A stretch of 64,000 nucleotides of DNA from Algoriphagus faecimaris (GCF_900101705.1 NZ_FNAC01000017.1:22473-86472), one strand, 5' to 3'; positions 9,869 through 18,092 are shown, counted from the stretch's first letter. Notes: generated by a model from the letters alone, not told the origin. Program-made: numbers and translations.

Positions 9869-10946
9869 TAATATCCATGTACTCTATATTGATGATGAGG
9901 ATAATAATCTCAAGTCATTTCGGGCCACTTTAAGAAAGGATTTTAAAATTTTTACCGCTATAGATGCCGAACAAGGCCTGAAAATAGCTCAAGAAGAAGA
10001 TTTCCATGTCGTGATCGCAGATCAGCGTATGCCTGGAATGACGGGGACAGAATTTTTTGAAAAACTCATCGAGATCAATCCGGACCCGATTCGTATTTTG
10101 CTGACAGGCTACTCGGATATTGCAAGTGTAATCGATGCGATCAATAAAGGGGAAGTTTATCGATTTATTGACAAGCCTTGGAATATCGAACAGATCAAAA
10201 ACTCCATTAAAAATGCAGCGGATATTTTCTTTATGCGGCAGGAGTTGAAAGAAAAAAATGTCAGGCTTAAAAAGTTACATACTGAAATGAATCAGTTTGT
10301 CTACAGCCTTTCTCATGAGTTGAGAGGTCCCCTGATGAGTATTTCCGGGGTATCTAAACTCGCCAAAATGGAAGTGGCTGACCCTCAGATCTTGGAGTAT
10401 TTTGACATGATCGACACTGCTACGACTAAGTTGGATGACTTTATCTACAAAATGCTCGATTTTTATCGCTCTACCAAGATCGACCATAAAGTAACCGAAA
10501 TCAATTTTGCCGACGTGGTCAATCAACAAATGGAAGCTTACAGAGCAAAATTTGATTTGAGTCACTTTCATATCGAAACACAAGTCAATCAAGAAGTTCC
10601 TTTCTTCTGTGATGACTCAAAAATCAGGGTGATATTGAATAATCTTTTTAGCAATTCGGTGCAGTTTCAAAAGCACGAACCCGGCGAAAAACGAATTGCC
10701 ATCACCGTAGACGTAAGAGAAGATGAAGCCACGATACTGCTTGAAGACAATGGTATCGGTATAGAAGACCGGCATCACCCGGAGGTTTTTAACCTTTTTA
10801 CCCGTGCTACTCAAAAAAATGTAGGCACAGGCCTTGGGCTATATATGGTCAAAGAAGCCGTGGAGCAGCTGGGGGGCACCATCACCCTTGAGTCTATCCT
10901 CCATGTAGGGACTACCTTTAGAGTAATTCTTCCTAGTCTAAAATAG
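9861..10946 (+). CDS. Receiver-histidine kinase hybrid (REC-HisKA-HATPase), soluble
   Basis: The protein has 361 residues. The receiver domain comes first, with IDDEDNN, phospho-acceptor Asp54 in IADQRMPG, Thr in LLTGYSD and Lys in IDKPW. A helix pair with His152 in YSLSHELRGPLMS follows, then an HATPase domain with LNNLFSNSVQFQ, EDNGIGIED and GTGLGLYMVKEA. There are no membrane segments. The order REC then kinase suits a second relay step: phosphorylation by the membrane kinase encoded immediately upstream, with 8 bp overlap, would tune this kinase. The receiver is paralogous to the stand-alone regulator at 4139-4612, which is a plausible phosphoryl recipient. No transcription factor is encoded in the cluster. 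Confidence 0.92.
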   Translation: MNSNIHVLYIDDEDNNLKSFRATLRKDFKIFTAIDAEQGLKIAQEEDFHVVIADQRMPGMTGTEFFEKLIEINPDPIRILLTGYSDIASVIDAINKGEVYRFIDKPWNIEQIKNSIKNAADIFFMRQELKEKNVRLKKLHTEMNQFVYSLSHELRGPLMSISGVSKLAKMEVADPQILEYFDMIDTATTKLDDFIYKMLDFYRSTKIDHKVTEINFADVVNQQMEAYRAKFDLSHFHIETQVNQEVPFFCDDSKIRVILNNLFSNSVQFQKHEPGEKRIAITVDVREDEATILLEDNGIGIEDRHHPEVFNLFTRATQKNVGTGLGLYMVKEAVEQLGGTITLESILHVGTTFRVILPSLK

Positions 10947-10978
10947 GGTTTAGGCTGGGGATTTTTAAAGGAAAGCGT

Positions 10979-10986
10979 ATCTTTGC
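10979..10986 (+). promoter_or_regulatory. -7 element TATCTTTG upstream of ppa
   Basis: TATCTTTG matches TAnnTTTG exactly, 33 bp before the ATG at 11020. No good TTTG box is seen at the expected -33 distance, so the promoter assignment rests on the -7 element alone. Confidence 0.5.
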
Positions 10987-11019
10987 AGCCTAACTTTTTA
11001 TTAACAAAAGCGAAAAATT

Positions 11020-11559
11020 ATGATTAATCCTTGGCATGATGTCCAAATAGGTAAAGGAGCCCCAGAAGTAGTCATGGGCGTAGTGGAAATTCCCAAAGGA
11101 AGTAAAGGAAAGTATGAATTGCATAAAAAAACCGGAATGCTTATGCTGGACCGCGTTTTATTCTCTGCGGTGCACTATCCTGCCAATTATGGATTTATTC
11201 CCCAGACCTTCTGCGAGGATCATGATCCCTTGGATATTTTGATTATTTCTCAGATTGATATCCCTTCCATGTGCTTGGTAGAGGCCAAAGTGATCGGCGT
11301 GATGCGGATGGTCGATGGAGGTGAAGCAGATGATAAAATCATCGCTGTGGCAGCAGGTGACCAATCAGTAAACTACATCAATGACATCGACGAACTTCCA
11401 CCACACCTGATGAAGGAAGTTCACCGATTCTTCGAAGACTACAAAAAGTTGGAAAACAAAGAAGTCAAAGTAGAAGACTTTCTTGGAAAAGATGAGGCAG
11501 TTCGAATCATCAACGAGAGTATAGCGCTCTACGACAAAAACTTCCGAAACCAACGCTAA
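11020..11559 (+). CDS. ppa: Inorganic pyrophosphatase (family I)
   Basis: Soluble cytoplasmic pyrophosphatase hydrolyses PPi to two phosphates and drives biosynthetic reactions forward. The 179-residue length is typical of bacterial family I enzymes. Recognisable parts are the Lys-rich substrate segment [42 protein letters not shown] with the metal-binding Asp residues, and [18 protein letters not shown] clear -7 element precedes it and a strong hairpin terminator follows it, so it is probably monocistronic. Confidence 0.97.
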   Translation: MINPWHDVQIGKGAPEVVMGVVEIPKGSKGKYELHKKTGMLMLDRVLFSAVHYPANYGFIPQTFCEDHDPLDILIISQIDIPSMCLVEAKVIGVMRMVDGGEADDKIIAVAAGDQSVNYINDIDELPPHLMKEVHRFFEDYKKLENKEVKVEDFLGKDEAVRIINESIALYDKNFRNQR

Positions 11560-11563
11560 AATC

Positions 11564-11590
11564 AAAGCCTGAGCAATCAGGCTTTTTTGT
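11564..11590. terminator. Hairpin terminator between ppa and the convergent gene
   Basis: The stem AAAGCCTGA / TCAGGCTTT with loop GCAA is followed by a T-run on the plus strand. The element overlaps the last codons of the convergent membrane-protein gene. Confidence 0.85.
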
Positions 11591-12035
11591 TTTTCACCTC
11601 TTTTTTGGCTGCTTTTTTCCTAAGGTATTTGACTAGGTCGCTATAAGCTTCGTGCTCATGATTGGACACGCTGATGGACTGCTGATCGGAGAAGGCTACG
11701 GTTAGTTGACGGAATTCTTTTTTGTTGGCTAGAATCACCTCCTCCTCCCAGACTAAAATGTCGGCAATGGGGTAAGCTTTTTGATAACCACGCAGCGGAA
11801 GTTTGACAATAATCTGATCTCGACCTGCAGTAATAAATCGAAATCCCGCCAGCATTTTCACCAAAAGCATCAGCAATACCAAGGTGATGATAGAAGCCGC
11901 CACCAAGTAAAACCAAAGTCCAAAACTTCCGGTATAAGCAAAGTCTCTCAGAATGAATACCAAGCCAGCCAGCAGGGCGATTACAATCAGTCCTAGTGAG
12001 AAATAAGTGGAGCCTTTGGGTTTAATGACGACCAT
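11577..12035 (-). CDS. Small two-helix membrane protein with PH-like C-terminal part
   Basis: The protein has 152 residues from the ATG at 12035; an in-frame ATG at 12071 would add 12 residues but overlap the upstream gene by 50 bp instead of 14. Two membrane helices are visible (FSLGLIVIALLAGLVFIL and FYLVAASIITLVLLMLLV), then a cytoplasmic beta-rich region (IVKLPLRGYQKAYPIADILVWEEEVILAN), similar in outline to bacterial PH or STM3941-like domains, and a Lys-rich tail. I do not recognise a named family. It is likely cotranscribed with the ACP phosphodiesterase gene upstream. Confidence 0.75.
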   Translation of the reverse strand: MVVIKPKGSTYFSLGLIVIALLAGLVFILRDFAYTGSFGLWFYLVAASIITLVLLMLLVKMLAGFRFITAGRDQIIVKLPLRGYQKAYPIADILVWEEEVILANKKEFRQLTVAFSDQQSISVSNHEHEAYSDLVKYLRKKAAKKEVKNKKA

Positions 12036-12627
12036 GTGCGTTTTTGATTTCTTGAAGTTTTGCGAATGCAAAAGTCTCCAAATCCTTGAAAAAAGCGAAG
12101 AAAATTACTTGAAATTGAGGTTCGTATTCCAATAGCGCCAAATGGGCTTCTTCCATTTTGGACTCGAATTTGGTGCGCTTGGACATTCCCGTCAGTGATC
12201 GCCGGATGCCTTCTATCTCTCCATAGTGGAGCAGCCAATTGTCCCTTTTCATGAAGGAGTACATATAGGCAAATCGCTCAGGGAATATATCTGAAAACTG
12301 ATCCAATGCTGCGTAGGTATCTTGTATAAACTCCGGAAGGGATCGGCTGGAAAATTCCTCCCAGTTTTGGATGAGAAAATAGTCGAAAAACACATCTGTG
12401 ATGACTGTAGCGTAATGACCAAATTTCTTGCGCAGATAAGATTGTCCAGCTTTGACCAAAGGATGAGAATCTGTGAAATAATCTATTTCCCGATGAAGCA
12501 AAATCCCCAACATGATCTCATCTTCGAAATCATTGATCTGTTTTCCTTTCACAAAATCCGCAATAAAATTCCCCACGAGGATTTTTTCCTGTCCAAAAGA
12601 TAAAAAGGCATGCGCGAGAAAATTCAT
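12022..12627 (-). CDS. Acyl-carrier-protein phosphodiesterase (AcpH family)
   Basis: The family (DUF479/AcpH) removes the 4'-phosphopantetheine group from acyl carrier protein. From MNFLAHAFL (ATG 12627) the protein has 201 residues, close to E. coli AcpH. The HD-like metal site is suggested by NFLAHAFLS, VGNFIADFVKG and LLHREIDYFTDSHP, followed by YATVITDVFFDYFL. A frame extension to 12687 lacks similarity, so I use the internal ATG. It is divergent from the helicase gene across about 60 bp and overlaps the downstream membrane-protein gene by 14 bp. Confidence 0.88.
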   Translation of the reverse strand: MNFLAHAFLSFGQEKILVGNFIADFVKGKQINDFEDEIMLGILLHREIDYFTDSHPLVKAGQSYLRKKFGHYATVITDVFFDYFLIQNWEEFSSRSLPEFIQDTYAALDQFSDIFPERFAYMYSFMKRDNWLLHYGEIEGIRRSLTGMSKRTKFESKMEEAHLALLEYEPQFQVIFFAFFKDLETFAFAKLQEIKNAHGRH

Positions 12628-12689
12628 GAGCGGTTTTGGTACAAAAACACAAGGGCTTTTGATTAGTTTCGTTCCCAAATTACACATTG

Positions 12690-14618
12690 ATGGACAAAGT
12701 CACCGAGGAATTAAAAAAAGGACTGAAACTTTTGAAGCAGGAGTGGCAAGAGGACCTAGCCCAATACAAAAAAAAGTTTTTGAATACTTCTCTGGCGGAT
12801 AAGAAAAAAGAAGGAATTACCTGGCACCCCATTCAGGTCAAAAAAACCAAAATTGGAATGGGAGAGCGACTTTTGGTAGAAATAGAAAAGTTGGATCAAA
12901 GCCAGAACTCTAGTTTTCACTCGGGTAAATCAGTCGCTTTTTTCTCTACTCAAGACGGCTATGCCTCTTCCGAAAACCGAGTGAATGGTGTGATCAATCA
13001 AGTAAAAAAGGACAGCATGATTGTCACGCTTCAGGCGGATGAACTCCCGGACTGGATGGATAGCAGCCGATTGGGGGTGGATTTGCTCTTTGATGAAGCA
13101 AGCTATCGAGAGATGGAATTTGCTTTGAAAAAAGTGATTTCTCCAGAAAATCAACGACTCAAAGAGCTCAGAGAAATTCTGATTGGAGATCGAGCTGCAG
13201 CATTTAGTGATCTGTCAAGGAGGGCGTCTGAGCACCTGAATTTTTCCCAAAATCAAGCTTGCCAAAAAATCGCCAATGCAAAGGATGTAGCAATTATCCA
13301 TGGACCTCCGGGAACCGGAAAAACCACTACCTTGATCAGAGCTATTTCGGAGGCTACTGATAAAGGATTATCCGTTTTGGTTTGTGCGCCAAGTAATGCC
13401 GCGGTGGATTTATTGGTAGAAAAATTGACGGATTCAGGGATTTCAACTTTACGATTGGGACATCCGGCCAGAGTGGAGGAGAAGATTCTCAATCAGACTC
13501 TAGATGCTAAAACAGCCAATCATGAGTCTTACCGAGACCTGAAAAAGCTTCGAAAAGACATCAATCAGTACCTCAAATTGGCTAAGCAATACAAGCGAAA
13601 TTTTGGACCTGAGGAGCGTCGGCAGCGGAAATTACTCTTTGACGAAGTAGGCAGAATTCGGGAGGCGGCCAAGCATTTGGAGGAGTATATTTCCTTCGAT
13701 ATTTTTCAAAAGACGCAGGTCTTTGCCAGCACCTTGGTCGGAGCTTCTTCTCATCACTTGAGAGGGATGACCTTCGATGTGGTATTTATTGATGAGGCAG
13801 CTCAGGGATTGGAAGCGGCAACTTGGATTCCAATCCTGAAGGCTAAAAAGGTGGTTTTTGCTGGTGATCACTTACAACTTCCGCCAACGATCAAATCCTT
13901 CGAGGCTGCAAAAGAAGGTTTAGCGATTACTTTGATGGAAAAGGTCATTCAGAGAAAGCCTCTAGTAGCAGAACTGCTGCAGATGCAATACCGCATGAAA
14001 GCCGAAATCATGGGATTTTCCAATGAATATTTCTACGGTGGTAAATTGCTAGCTGCAGAAAATACCAAGCAGCATTTCTTTGAAGATGAATCCATATTAG
14101 AATGGATTGATACCGCCGGTGCAGGCTATACTGATCGGCAGGAGGAGGAAAGTCTGAGCACATTTAATCCTGAGGAAGCTTTATTCGCTTGTAAGTATTT
14201 GAATGAACTGATCAAGCGGATCGGTATTTCGAAATTCAAGGAAAACGGCTGGACTATCGGTTTGATTGCGCCTTATTCAGCACAGGTGAGACATCTGCGT
14301 TCCTTGATTTTTGAGAGCTTTGATTTTCCCAACCTTAAGGCTTTTGCTGACCTGATTACCATCGATACCGTAGATGGATTTCAGGGGCAAGAGCGAGACT
14401 TGATGCTGATTTCCCTGACTCGATCCAATGAGCGTGGAGAGATCGGTTTTTTGGCAGATGAACGAAGGATGAATGTGGCTATTACCCGAGCCAAAAGGAA
14501 GCTAGTTTTAATCGGAGATAGCAGTACATTGGCTGTCAATCCCTTTTTTGATTCCTTGCTAGGGTATTTTGAAGAAAAGGGAGGTTATCGAAGCGTGTGG
14601 GAGTTTTTGGTGAATTGA
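12690..14618 (+). CDS. Superfamily 1B helicase, IGHMBP2/Upf1-like
   Basis: The protein has 642 residues with an N-terminal OB-like region (about 1-140, KVTEELKKGLKLLKQEWQ) and two RecA-like domains. Motifs include Walker A GPPGTGKTTTLIRA (about residue 204), motif II VFIDEAAQGLEAA, GDHLQLPPT, and motifs V/VI in TIDTVDGFQGQERD and RRMNVAITRAKRK. This matches the DNA2/NAM7/IGHMBP2 group of ATP-dependent 5'-3' RNA/DNA helicases, common in Bacteroidota and of undefined bacterial role. Two start codons are adjacent (TTG 12687, ATG 12690); I chose the ATG. It stands alone, divergent from the ACP phosphodiesterase gene. Confidence 0.93.
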   Translation: MDKVTEELKKGLKLLKQEWQEDLAQYKKKFLNTSLADKKKEGITWHPIQVKKTKIGMGERLLVEIEKLDQSQNSSFHSGKSVAFFSTQDGYASSENRVNGVINQVKKDSMIVTLQADELPDWMDSSRLGVDLLFDEASYREMEFALKKVISPENQRLKELREILIGDRAAAFSDLSRRASEHLNFSQNQACQKIANAKDVAIIHGPPGTGKTTTLIRAISEATDKGLSVLVCAPSNAAVDLLVEKLTDSGISTLRLGHPARVEEKILNQTLDAKTANHESYRDLKKLRKDINQYLKLAKQYKRNFGPEERRQRKLLFDEVGRIREAAKHLEEYISFDIFQKTQVFASTLVGASSHHLRGMTFDVVFIDEAAQGLEAATWIPILKAKKVVFAGDHLQLPPTIKSFEAAKEGLAITLMEKVIQRKPLVAELLQMQYRMKAEIMGFSNEYFYGGKLLAAENTKQHFFEDESILEWIDTAGAGYTDRQEEESLSTFNPEEALFACKYLNELIKRIGISKFKENGWTIGLIAPYSAQVRHLRSLIFESFDFPNLKAFADLITIDTVDGFQGQERDLMLISLTRSNERGEIGFLADERRMNVAITRAKRKLVLIGDSSTLAVNPFFDSLLGYFEEKGGYRSVWEFLVN

Positions 14619-14740
14619 TTTTGGCAGGCTAATCACGACTTAAGGGTTGTGTGTAAATCTTTTCATTAAAAAATTGGACTAATCATTTTTTTTTAATATT
14701 TGGAAACTAAATTTAATTTTAATCTTTAACCAAATTTATT

Positions 14741-14950
14741 ATGAAAAGAATTCTTTTTGAAGGAACGGCCTTAGCTATACTTTTGGCTTTTGGCGGAACC
14801 TTTACAACAGAATCCAATGCTGGTCCTTTTGGAAATCAGGGTCATTGGGTAACCTTGGGAGACGGAAGCGAAGAATGTTTAAAGCATTGGTGGCAAAACA
14901 ATTGCAAAGTTGGTGATACAAGGCCAGGATCAGGAGCCGGTATTGAATAA
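14741..14950 (+). CDS. Small secreted peptide precursor (69 aa)
   Basis: The predicted protein has a hydrophobic N-terminal helix (MKRILFEGTALAILLAFGG), a spacer TFTTESNAG, and a 43-residue tail rich in Gly and Trp with two Cys (EECLKHWW and NNCKVGD). It has no lipobox. Size and layout resemble the NVEALA-type Bacteroidota precursors, which carry a leader helix, a small-residue junction and a Gly/Cys-rich tail, but the NVEALA motif itself is absent. A strong hairpin follows immediately and then a lipoprotein gene, an order repeated in part at 61486-62972. The function is unknown. The start is supported by a positively charged MKR and the A/T-rich leader TTTAACCAAATTTATT. Confidence 0.72.
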   Translation: MKRILFEGTALAILLAFGGTFTTESNAGPFGNQGHWVTLGDGSEECLKHWWQNNCKVGDTRPGSGAGIE

Positions 14951-14957
14951 AATTATT

Positions 14958-14990
14958 AAAGGCTTCGATTTTCAAATCGAAGCCTTTCTT
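14958..14990 (+). terminator. Hairpin between peptide and lipoprotein genes
   Basis: A 14-bp perfect stem (14958-14971 with 14974-14987, core AGGCTTCGATTT) is followed by TTTCTTT. It lies 8 bp after the peptide stop and 20 bp before the next start codon. It would end most peptide transcripts and leave the lipoprotein to readthrough or a separate promoter. Confidence 0.8.
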
Positions 14991-15007
14991 TACTAGAGTA
15001 TAGGATT

Positions 15008-16180
15008 TTGAAAAAAACTAAATTAACATCTATTTTATTCATTTTTTTGGCCTTTGCATGCGGTAAAGCTGAAAAAAGAAAAAAGGCAAGTAGTGCTGGA
15101 AATGAAATTTTAGAAACCGAAATGATTAAATCTTTTGATTTAAAAATTTCAAACCCGGAAAGTTATGGAGGAGGAATGGTGGCATCAGATCTATTTCAAG
15201 ACACCTTGGGCTGTTTTCTTCCGTCAAAACCTAAAGATAAAATATTCATAGTAGATTTAAAAAATCAACAATTCGTTGATGAAATTCCATTAGATCCAAA
15301 TTTTATCACCTATCCATCTGGAATTCAGGTAGTATCTAGAGACAGTATTTTTATAAGTGATCATCAGTTTCCCGTGATATTTTTGATCAATCATTCTGGC
15401 GAAGTCTTGGATTCTTATAATTTATATCGTGAAAATTTATGGGATTTGCCACAGGAGGGGTTCCCTAATTTTTCCCTTTATTTCGGATTCGGTAAAACAT
15501 TTTATTTCAACCCTAATAATAAAAGTTTCTTACTCCCTTTAAAGCAAATTGATCTTTGGTATTTTATCGAGCAAAAAGGGGAGTTCCCTACATTTGCGGA
15601 ATTTGAAATACAAAAAGAAAATTTTACTGGGCTATATGGCCACTACCCGGGTATATATGGGTCTAAGGAGAATAATTTTTTACCTTTTTTTCTCAGTCAT
15701 CCTATCATGGAGGTAAATGAAGGAAAAGTAATCATTAGTTATCCTCTCTACGAAAACCTTTTAATTTATGATCTAGAAGAAGGCATTCTAATAGAGGAAA
15801 AAAATGGGTCAATTCCGAGTATTGAGCTTGGAAAACCTTTAGTTTATTCTATAGATAATTTTGATTATGAGGGAGAAAGATCTTTCAGCCTAAAGAATTC
15901 TTTTTTTGGTAATTTTTTCTACGTCCAGAAACAGAAAAAATATGTTAGGATGTTTTTAGAGTGTGTTAAAGGTGTTGATGGTAATTGTTTAGCAAAAAAA
16001 CTCCATGCTCTTATTTTTGATCAAAATTTAGATTTGCTGGAAGTAAAGGTATTGCCAGGGGATTATCCGCCCAATTATTTTATGTATCAAATTGGATTTG
16101 ATGAAGGGATTCTTTCAAAGCCTTCGGAATTGAAATCTGATGACATCTTTTCTCCTAACGAATATTTTAAAATTGATTAA
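15008..16180 (+). CDS. Lipoprotein of about 390 aa, beta-propeller-like (possibly DUF4221 group)
   Basis: The start is TTG at 15008 (MKKTKLTSILFIFLAFAC), giving a clear lipoprotein signal with the lipid Cys at residue 18. The mature part is rich in beta strands, with repeated pieces such as KDKIFIVDLKNQQFVDEIPL, DSIFISDHQFPVIFLINHSGEVLD and ENLLIYDLEEGILIEE, typical of propeller blades. Length and style fit the Bacteroidota DUF4221-type lipoproteins; this is from memory and not certain. It sits after a small secreted peptide and 1 bp before another exported protein. A surface or periplasmic partner role is an inference. Confidence 0.75.
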   Translation: MKKTKLTSILFIFLAFACGKAEKRKKASSAGNEILETEMIKSFDLKISNPESYGGGMVASDLFQDTLGCFLPSKPKDKIFIVDLKNQQFVDEIPLDPNFITYPSGIQVVSRDSIFISDHQFPVIFLINHSGEVLDSYNLYRENLWDLPQEGFPNFSLYFGFGKTFYFNPNNKSFLLPLKQIDLWYFIEQKGEFPTFAEFEIQKENFTGLYGHYPGIYGSKENNFLPFFLSHPIMEVNEGKVIISYPLYENLLIYDLEEGILIEEKNGSIPSIELGKPLVYSIDNFDYEGERSFSLKNSFFGNFFYVQKQKKYVRMFLECVKGVDGNCLAKKLHALIFDQNLDLLEVKVLPGDYPPNYFMYQIGFDEGILSKPSELKSDDIFSPNEYFKID

Positions 16181-16181
16181 A

Positions 16182-17225
16182 ATGATAAAGATTCGAATCC
16201 TATATATTTCAACTATTCTTCTTGTTTTTTCTCTGTCCAAATTAGGCTTTGCTCAAGTTGATGAAAAAGATTTTGGCCTAAGTATGGAAAGCCTTTTTTA
16301 CGGGAATGAAAATGAAGTTCTAACCAGACTTTTTTGGCTTAATGAGGAAGAAATTATTGGCATTCGGTACTCAGGTGATATTCCAAAGGATCTGGTCTTG
16401 TTAAATCACCAACGATTGATAAAAGATAGTTTGAGTATCAATCAATTATTTCTAGATGGCTACCACTTTAATTCTAAGCGATTTATTTCTATTCATGGGA
16501 TTATTCAGACTGGTGATCATGAGGGAGTGATAGTACATAATTTTGGAAGCACACATTTTCAAATAGCTGACGAAAAGATAAAAATGATTACCAAAGTGCT
16601 TCCAGAAAAAAGGCCTAAAATTGATGATGAATATTTTGATGGTTATGAGTTAGTTCAACTGGATGGGTATACCTTAGGATTTAAAGGTGATCGTAAAAAA
16701 TGGGTAAAGGATGCAGATTATTGGATTTATAATTGGGATTCGGGAGAGTTTTCAATTTATGAGGATTCCAAACATCCGGTAATGTCCAAAAATGATTTTT
16801 GGGATAAAAAAAATGATCCGGAAACCTTTAGTACTTATAGCTATTTTTTCTACAATATTATCCAAACTAAAGATGGCTTTTTGTTTAATCTTCCTTTAAA
16901 AAACAGATTTGTGATTTATGACTCAATGAATAACAAAATGCAGGGGTATAACTTTCCGGAGCTAAAAAACAAAAAACAATCTTGGTTTGCTTTTTATGAT
17001 CGGATATTGGGTCGGTATTTTGCGGTTCTTGATGCAGGGACCGAATACCTAATTCACAGTTTGAATGTGGCTGAAAATTCTTTTTACGCATTGGGGAATT
17101 TGGGGCATAAGCCCTTAGGCGTCGCTGGAGGAAAAGCCTATATCCGAGAGATTACGTACAAAGAAAATAAAAAAGGGTATTATTTTGATCATCATTTGTT
17201 GGATTTATATCCAAGATTAAAATGA
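16182..17225 (+). CDS. Exported protein of unknown function, propeller-like
   Basis: The protein has 347 residues from ATG 16182, one base after the upstream stop; a longer frame from 16140 would overlap that gene and lacks a good signal. A signal peptide ends near LSKLGFAQ and there is no lipobox Cys. The rest is beta-rich, with strand-turn pieces (KDLVLLNHQRLIKDSL, YWIYNWDSGEFSIYEDS, NRFVIYDSMNNKMQGY) like those of the lipoprotein before it, suggesting a related fold or an old duplication. No enzymatic motif is seen and I do not recognise the family. Confidence 0.7.
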   Translation: MIKIRILYISTILLVFSLSKLGFAQVDEKDFGLSMESLFYGNENEVLTRLFWLNEEEIIGIRYSGDIPKDLVLLNHQRLIKDSLSINQLFLDGYHFNSKRFISIHGIIQTGDHEGVIVHNFGSTHFQIADEKIKMITKVLPEKRPKIDDEYFDGYELVQLDGYTLGFKGDRKKWVKDADYWIYNWDSGEFSIYEDSKHPVMSKNDFWDKKNDPETFSTYSYFFYNIIQTKDGFLFNLPLKNRFVIYDSMNNKMQGYNFPELKNKKQSWFAFYDRILGRYFAVLDAGTEYLIHSLNVAENSFYALGNLGHKPLGVAGGKAYIREITYKENKKGYYFDHHLLDLYPRLK

Positions 17226-17246
17226 TGAAATTTTCAAATCTTTCAA

Positions 17247-17260
17247 TCCGCCGCGGCGGA
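17247..17260. repeat. 14-bp perfect palindrome TCCGCCGCGGCGGA
   Basis: This GC-rich palindrome sits in an otherwise AT-rich 61-bp gap after the 16182 gene. There is no T-run, so it is not an obvious terminator. Similar short GC palindromes recur as intergenic repeats in Cytophagales genomes (recollection). Confidence 0.55.
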
Positions 17261-17286
17261 CAAGTACTTCCAATGTTACAATCAGA

Positions 17287-17823
17287 TCAATTCCTCGAAA
17301 TCCTTTCCTGCTGATACACCAAATTCAAGAGACTCAAGACTTCCCCAAAAGCTTCCGCGGATTTCAATTGCTCATCCGATACTTTTTTTCCCAATAGTCG
17401 ACAAAGCAAGAGACCATAGACTCCATTCAGGCAGATTTGGATTTCATTTCCAAGGTCTTGTCCGTCAGCTTCCATCACAGCTTGGAGGATGTAGGGTTTA
17501 GCTTTTTGATAGCTTTCAAAATAAGTTTGATCCGCTTTGAGTAATTGCCAGTGCAGTTGGGAAAGCTCAGCAACCAATTTTTTACTTTCTTCCAAATGAC
17601 CTTTCTCCATAATTCCTTCTTTCTCCATTTGATTTCGGAAGTCCTGATACCAATTAAAAATGGTATTCTTTTCCCTTTCTTCAACGGGAAAGTGAGAAAT
17701 TACATATTGCCGTATTTCCTCCAAATTACCCTGAAAAGACCGAATCAAGTCCTCCTGCTGGTAGATATAGAGGATATATTCTGCGATGTTTTGGGATTTT
17801 TTGTTTTCGGCTATGGATTGCAT
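17287..17823 (-). CDS. DUF4924 family protein
   Basis: The protein has 178 residues, is all helical and has no signal peptide. The N-terminus (NIAEYILYIYQQEDLIRSFQGN) and the C-terminus (LLCRLLGKKVSDEQLKSAEAF) match what I recall of DUF4924, a cytoplasmic family restricted to Bacteroidota with no assigned function. It is monocistronic and convergent with the 16182 gene; its promoter would lie in the repeat-rich region between it and lepA. Confidence 0.8.
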   Translation of the reverse strand: MQSIAENKKSQNIAEYILYIYQQEDLIRSFQGNLEEIRQYVISHFPVEEREKNTIFNWYQDFRNQMEKEGIMEKGHLEESKKLVAELSQLHWQLLKADQTYFESYQKAKPYILQAVMEADGQDLGNEIQICLNGVYGLLLCRLLGKKVSDEQLKSAEAFGEVLSLLNLVYQQERISRN

Positions 17824-17871
17824 GGATTAAAATATTTTCGGGGTAAAGTTAAAAGCTAAATGTCAGAGGTC

Positions 17872-18052
17872 GAAATACAGTGGAAATACTATTGAAATAA
17901 ATTCACCTTTGGTGAATGAAATATTAATCTAATCAAGGAGTCCTGAACTGTTGGAGTTATTTCGCCGAAGGCATATTTCACTTGGTGTAGTGAAGTGTAT
18001 TTCTACTGTATTTCTATTGTACTTCATCTAAGCTGTATTTCAACTGTATTAC
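17872..18052. repeat. Palindrome cluster with long-range inverted repeat
   Basis: GAAATACAGTGGAAATAC (17872-17889) is matched in inverted orientation by GTATTTCTACTGTATTTC (17997-18014) with one mismatch. Between them are short palindromes: TTCACCTTTGGTGAA (about 17902-17916), TTTCGCCGAAGGC (about 17960) and TTCACTTGGTGTAGTGAA (about 17977-17994). The ATTTC spacer recurs several times and further copies run to 18050. No reading frame is present. It looks like a non-coding repeat element rather than a terminator. Confidence 0.6.
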
Positions 18053-18076
18053 TCATAAATTCTCCTTCTTTTTTCC

Positions 18077-18084
18077 TATTTTTG
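18077..18084 (+). promoter_or_regulatory. -7 element TATTTTTG upstream of lepA
   Basis: TATTTTTG matches TAnnTTTG and ends 8 bp before the first ATG at 18093, which implies a very short or nearly absent leader. No TTTG box is seen at the expected distance. Confidence 0.45.
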
Positions 18085-18092
18085 CGCCACAA

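Noticed and set aside
14795..14950. Lanthipeptide or other RiPP precursor with modifying enzymes
   Set aside because: No LanM, radical SAM or YcaO-type gene lies nearby; the neighbours are lipoproteins. The E1-nitroreductase operon is 4 kb away in a separate unit.
17872..18052. CRISPR-like array
   Set aside because: The repeats are short, differ from one another, are in both orientations and have no regular spacers.
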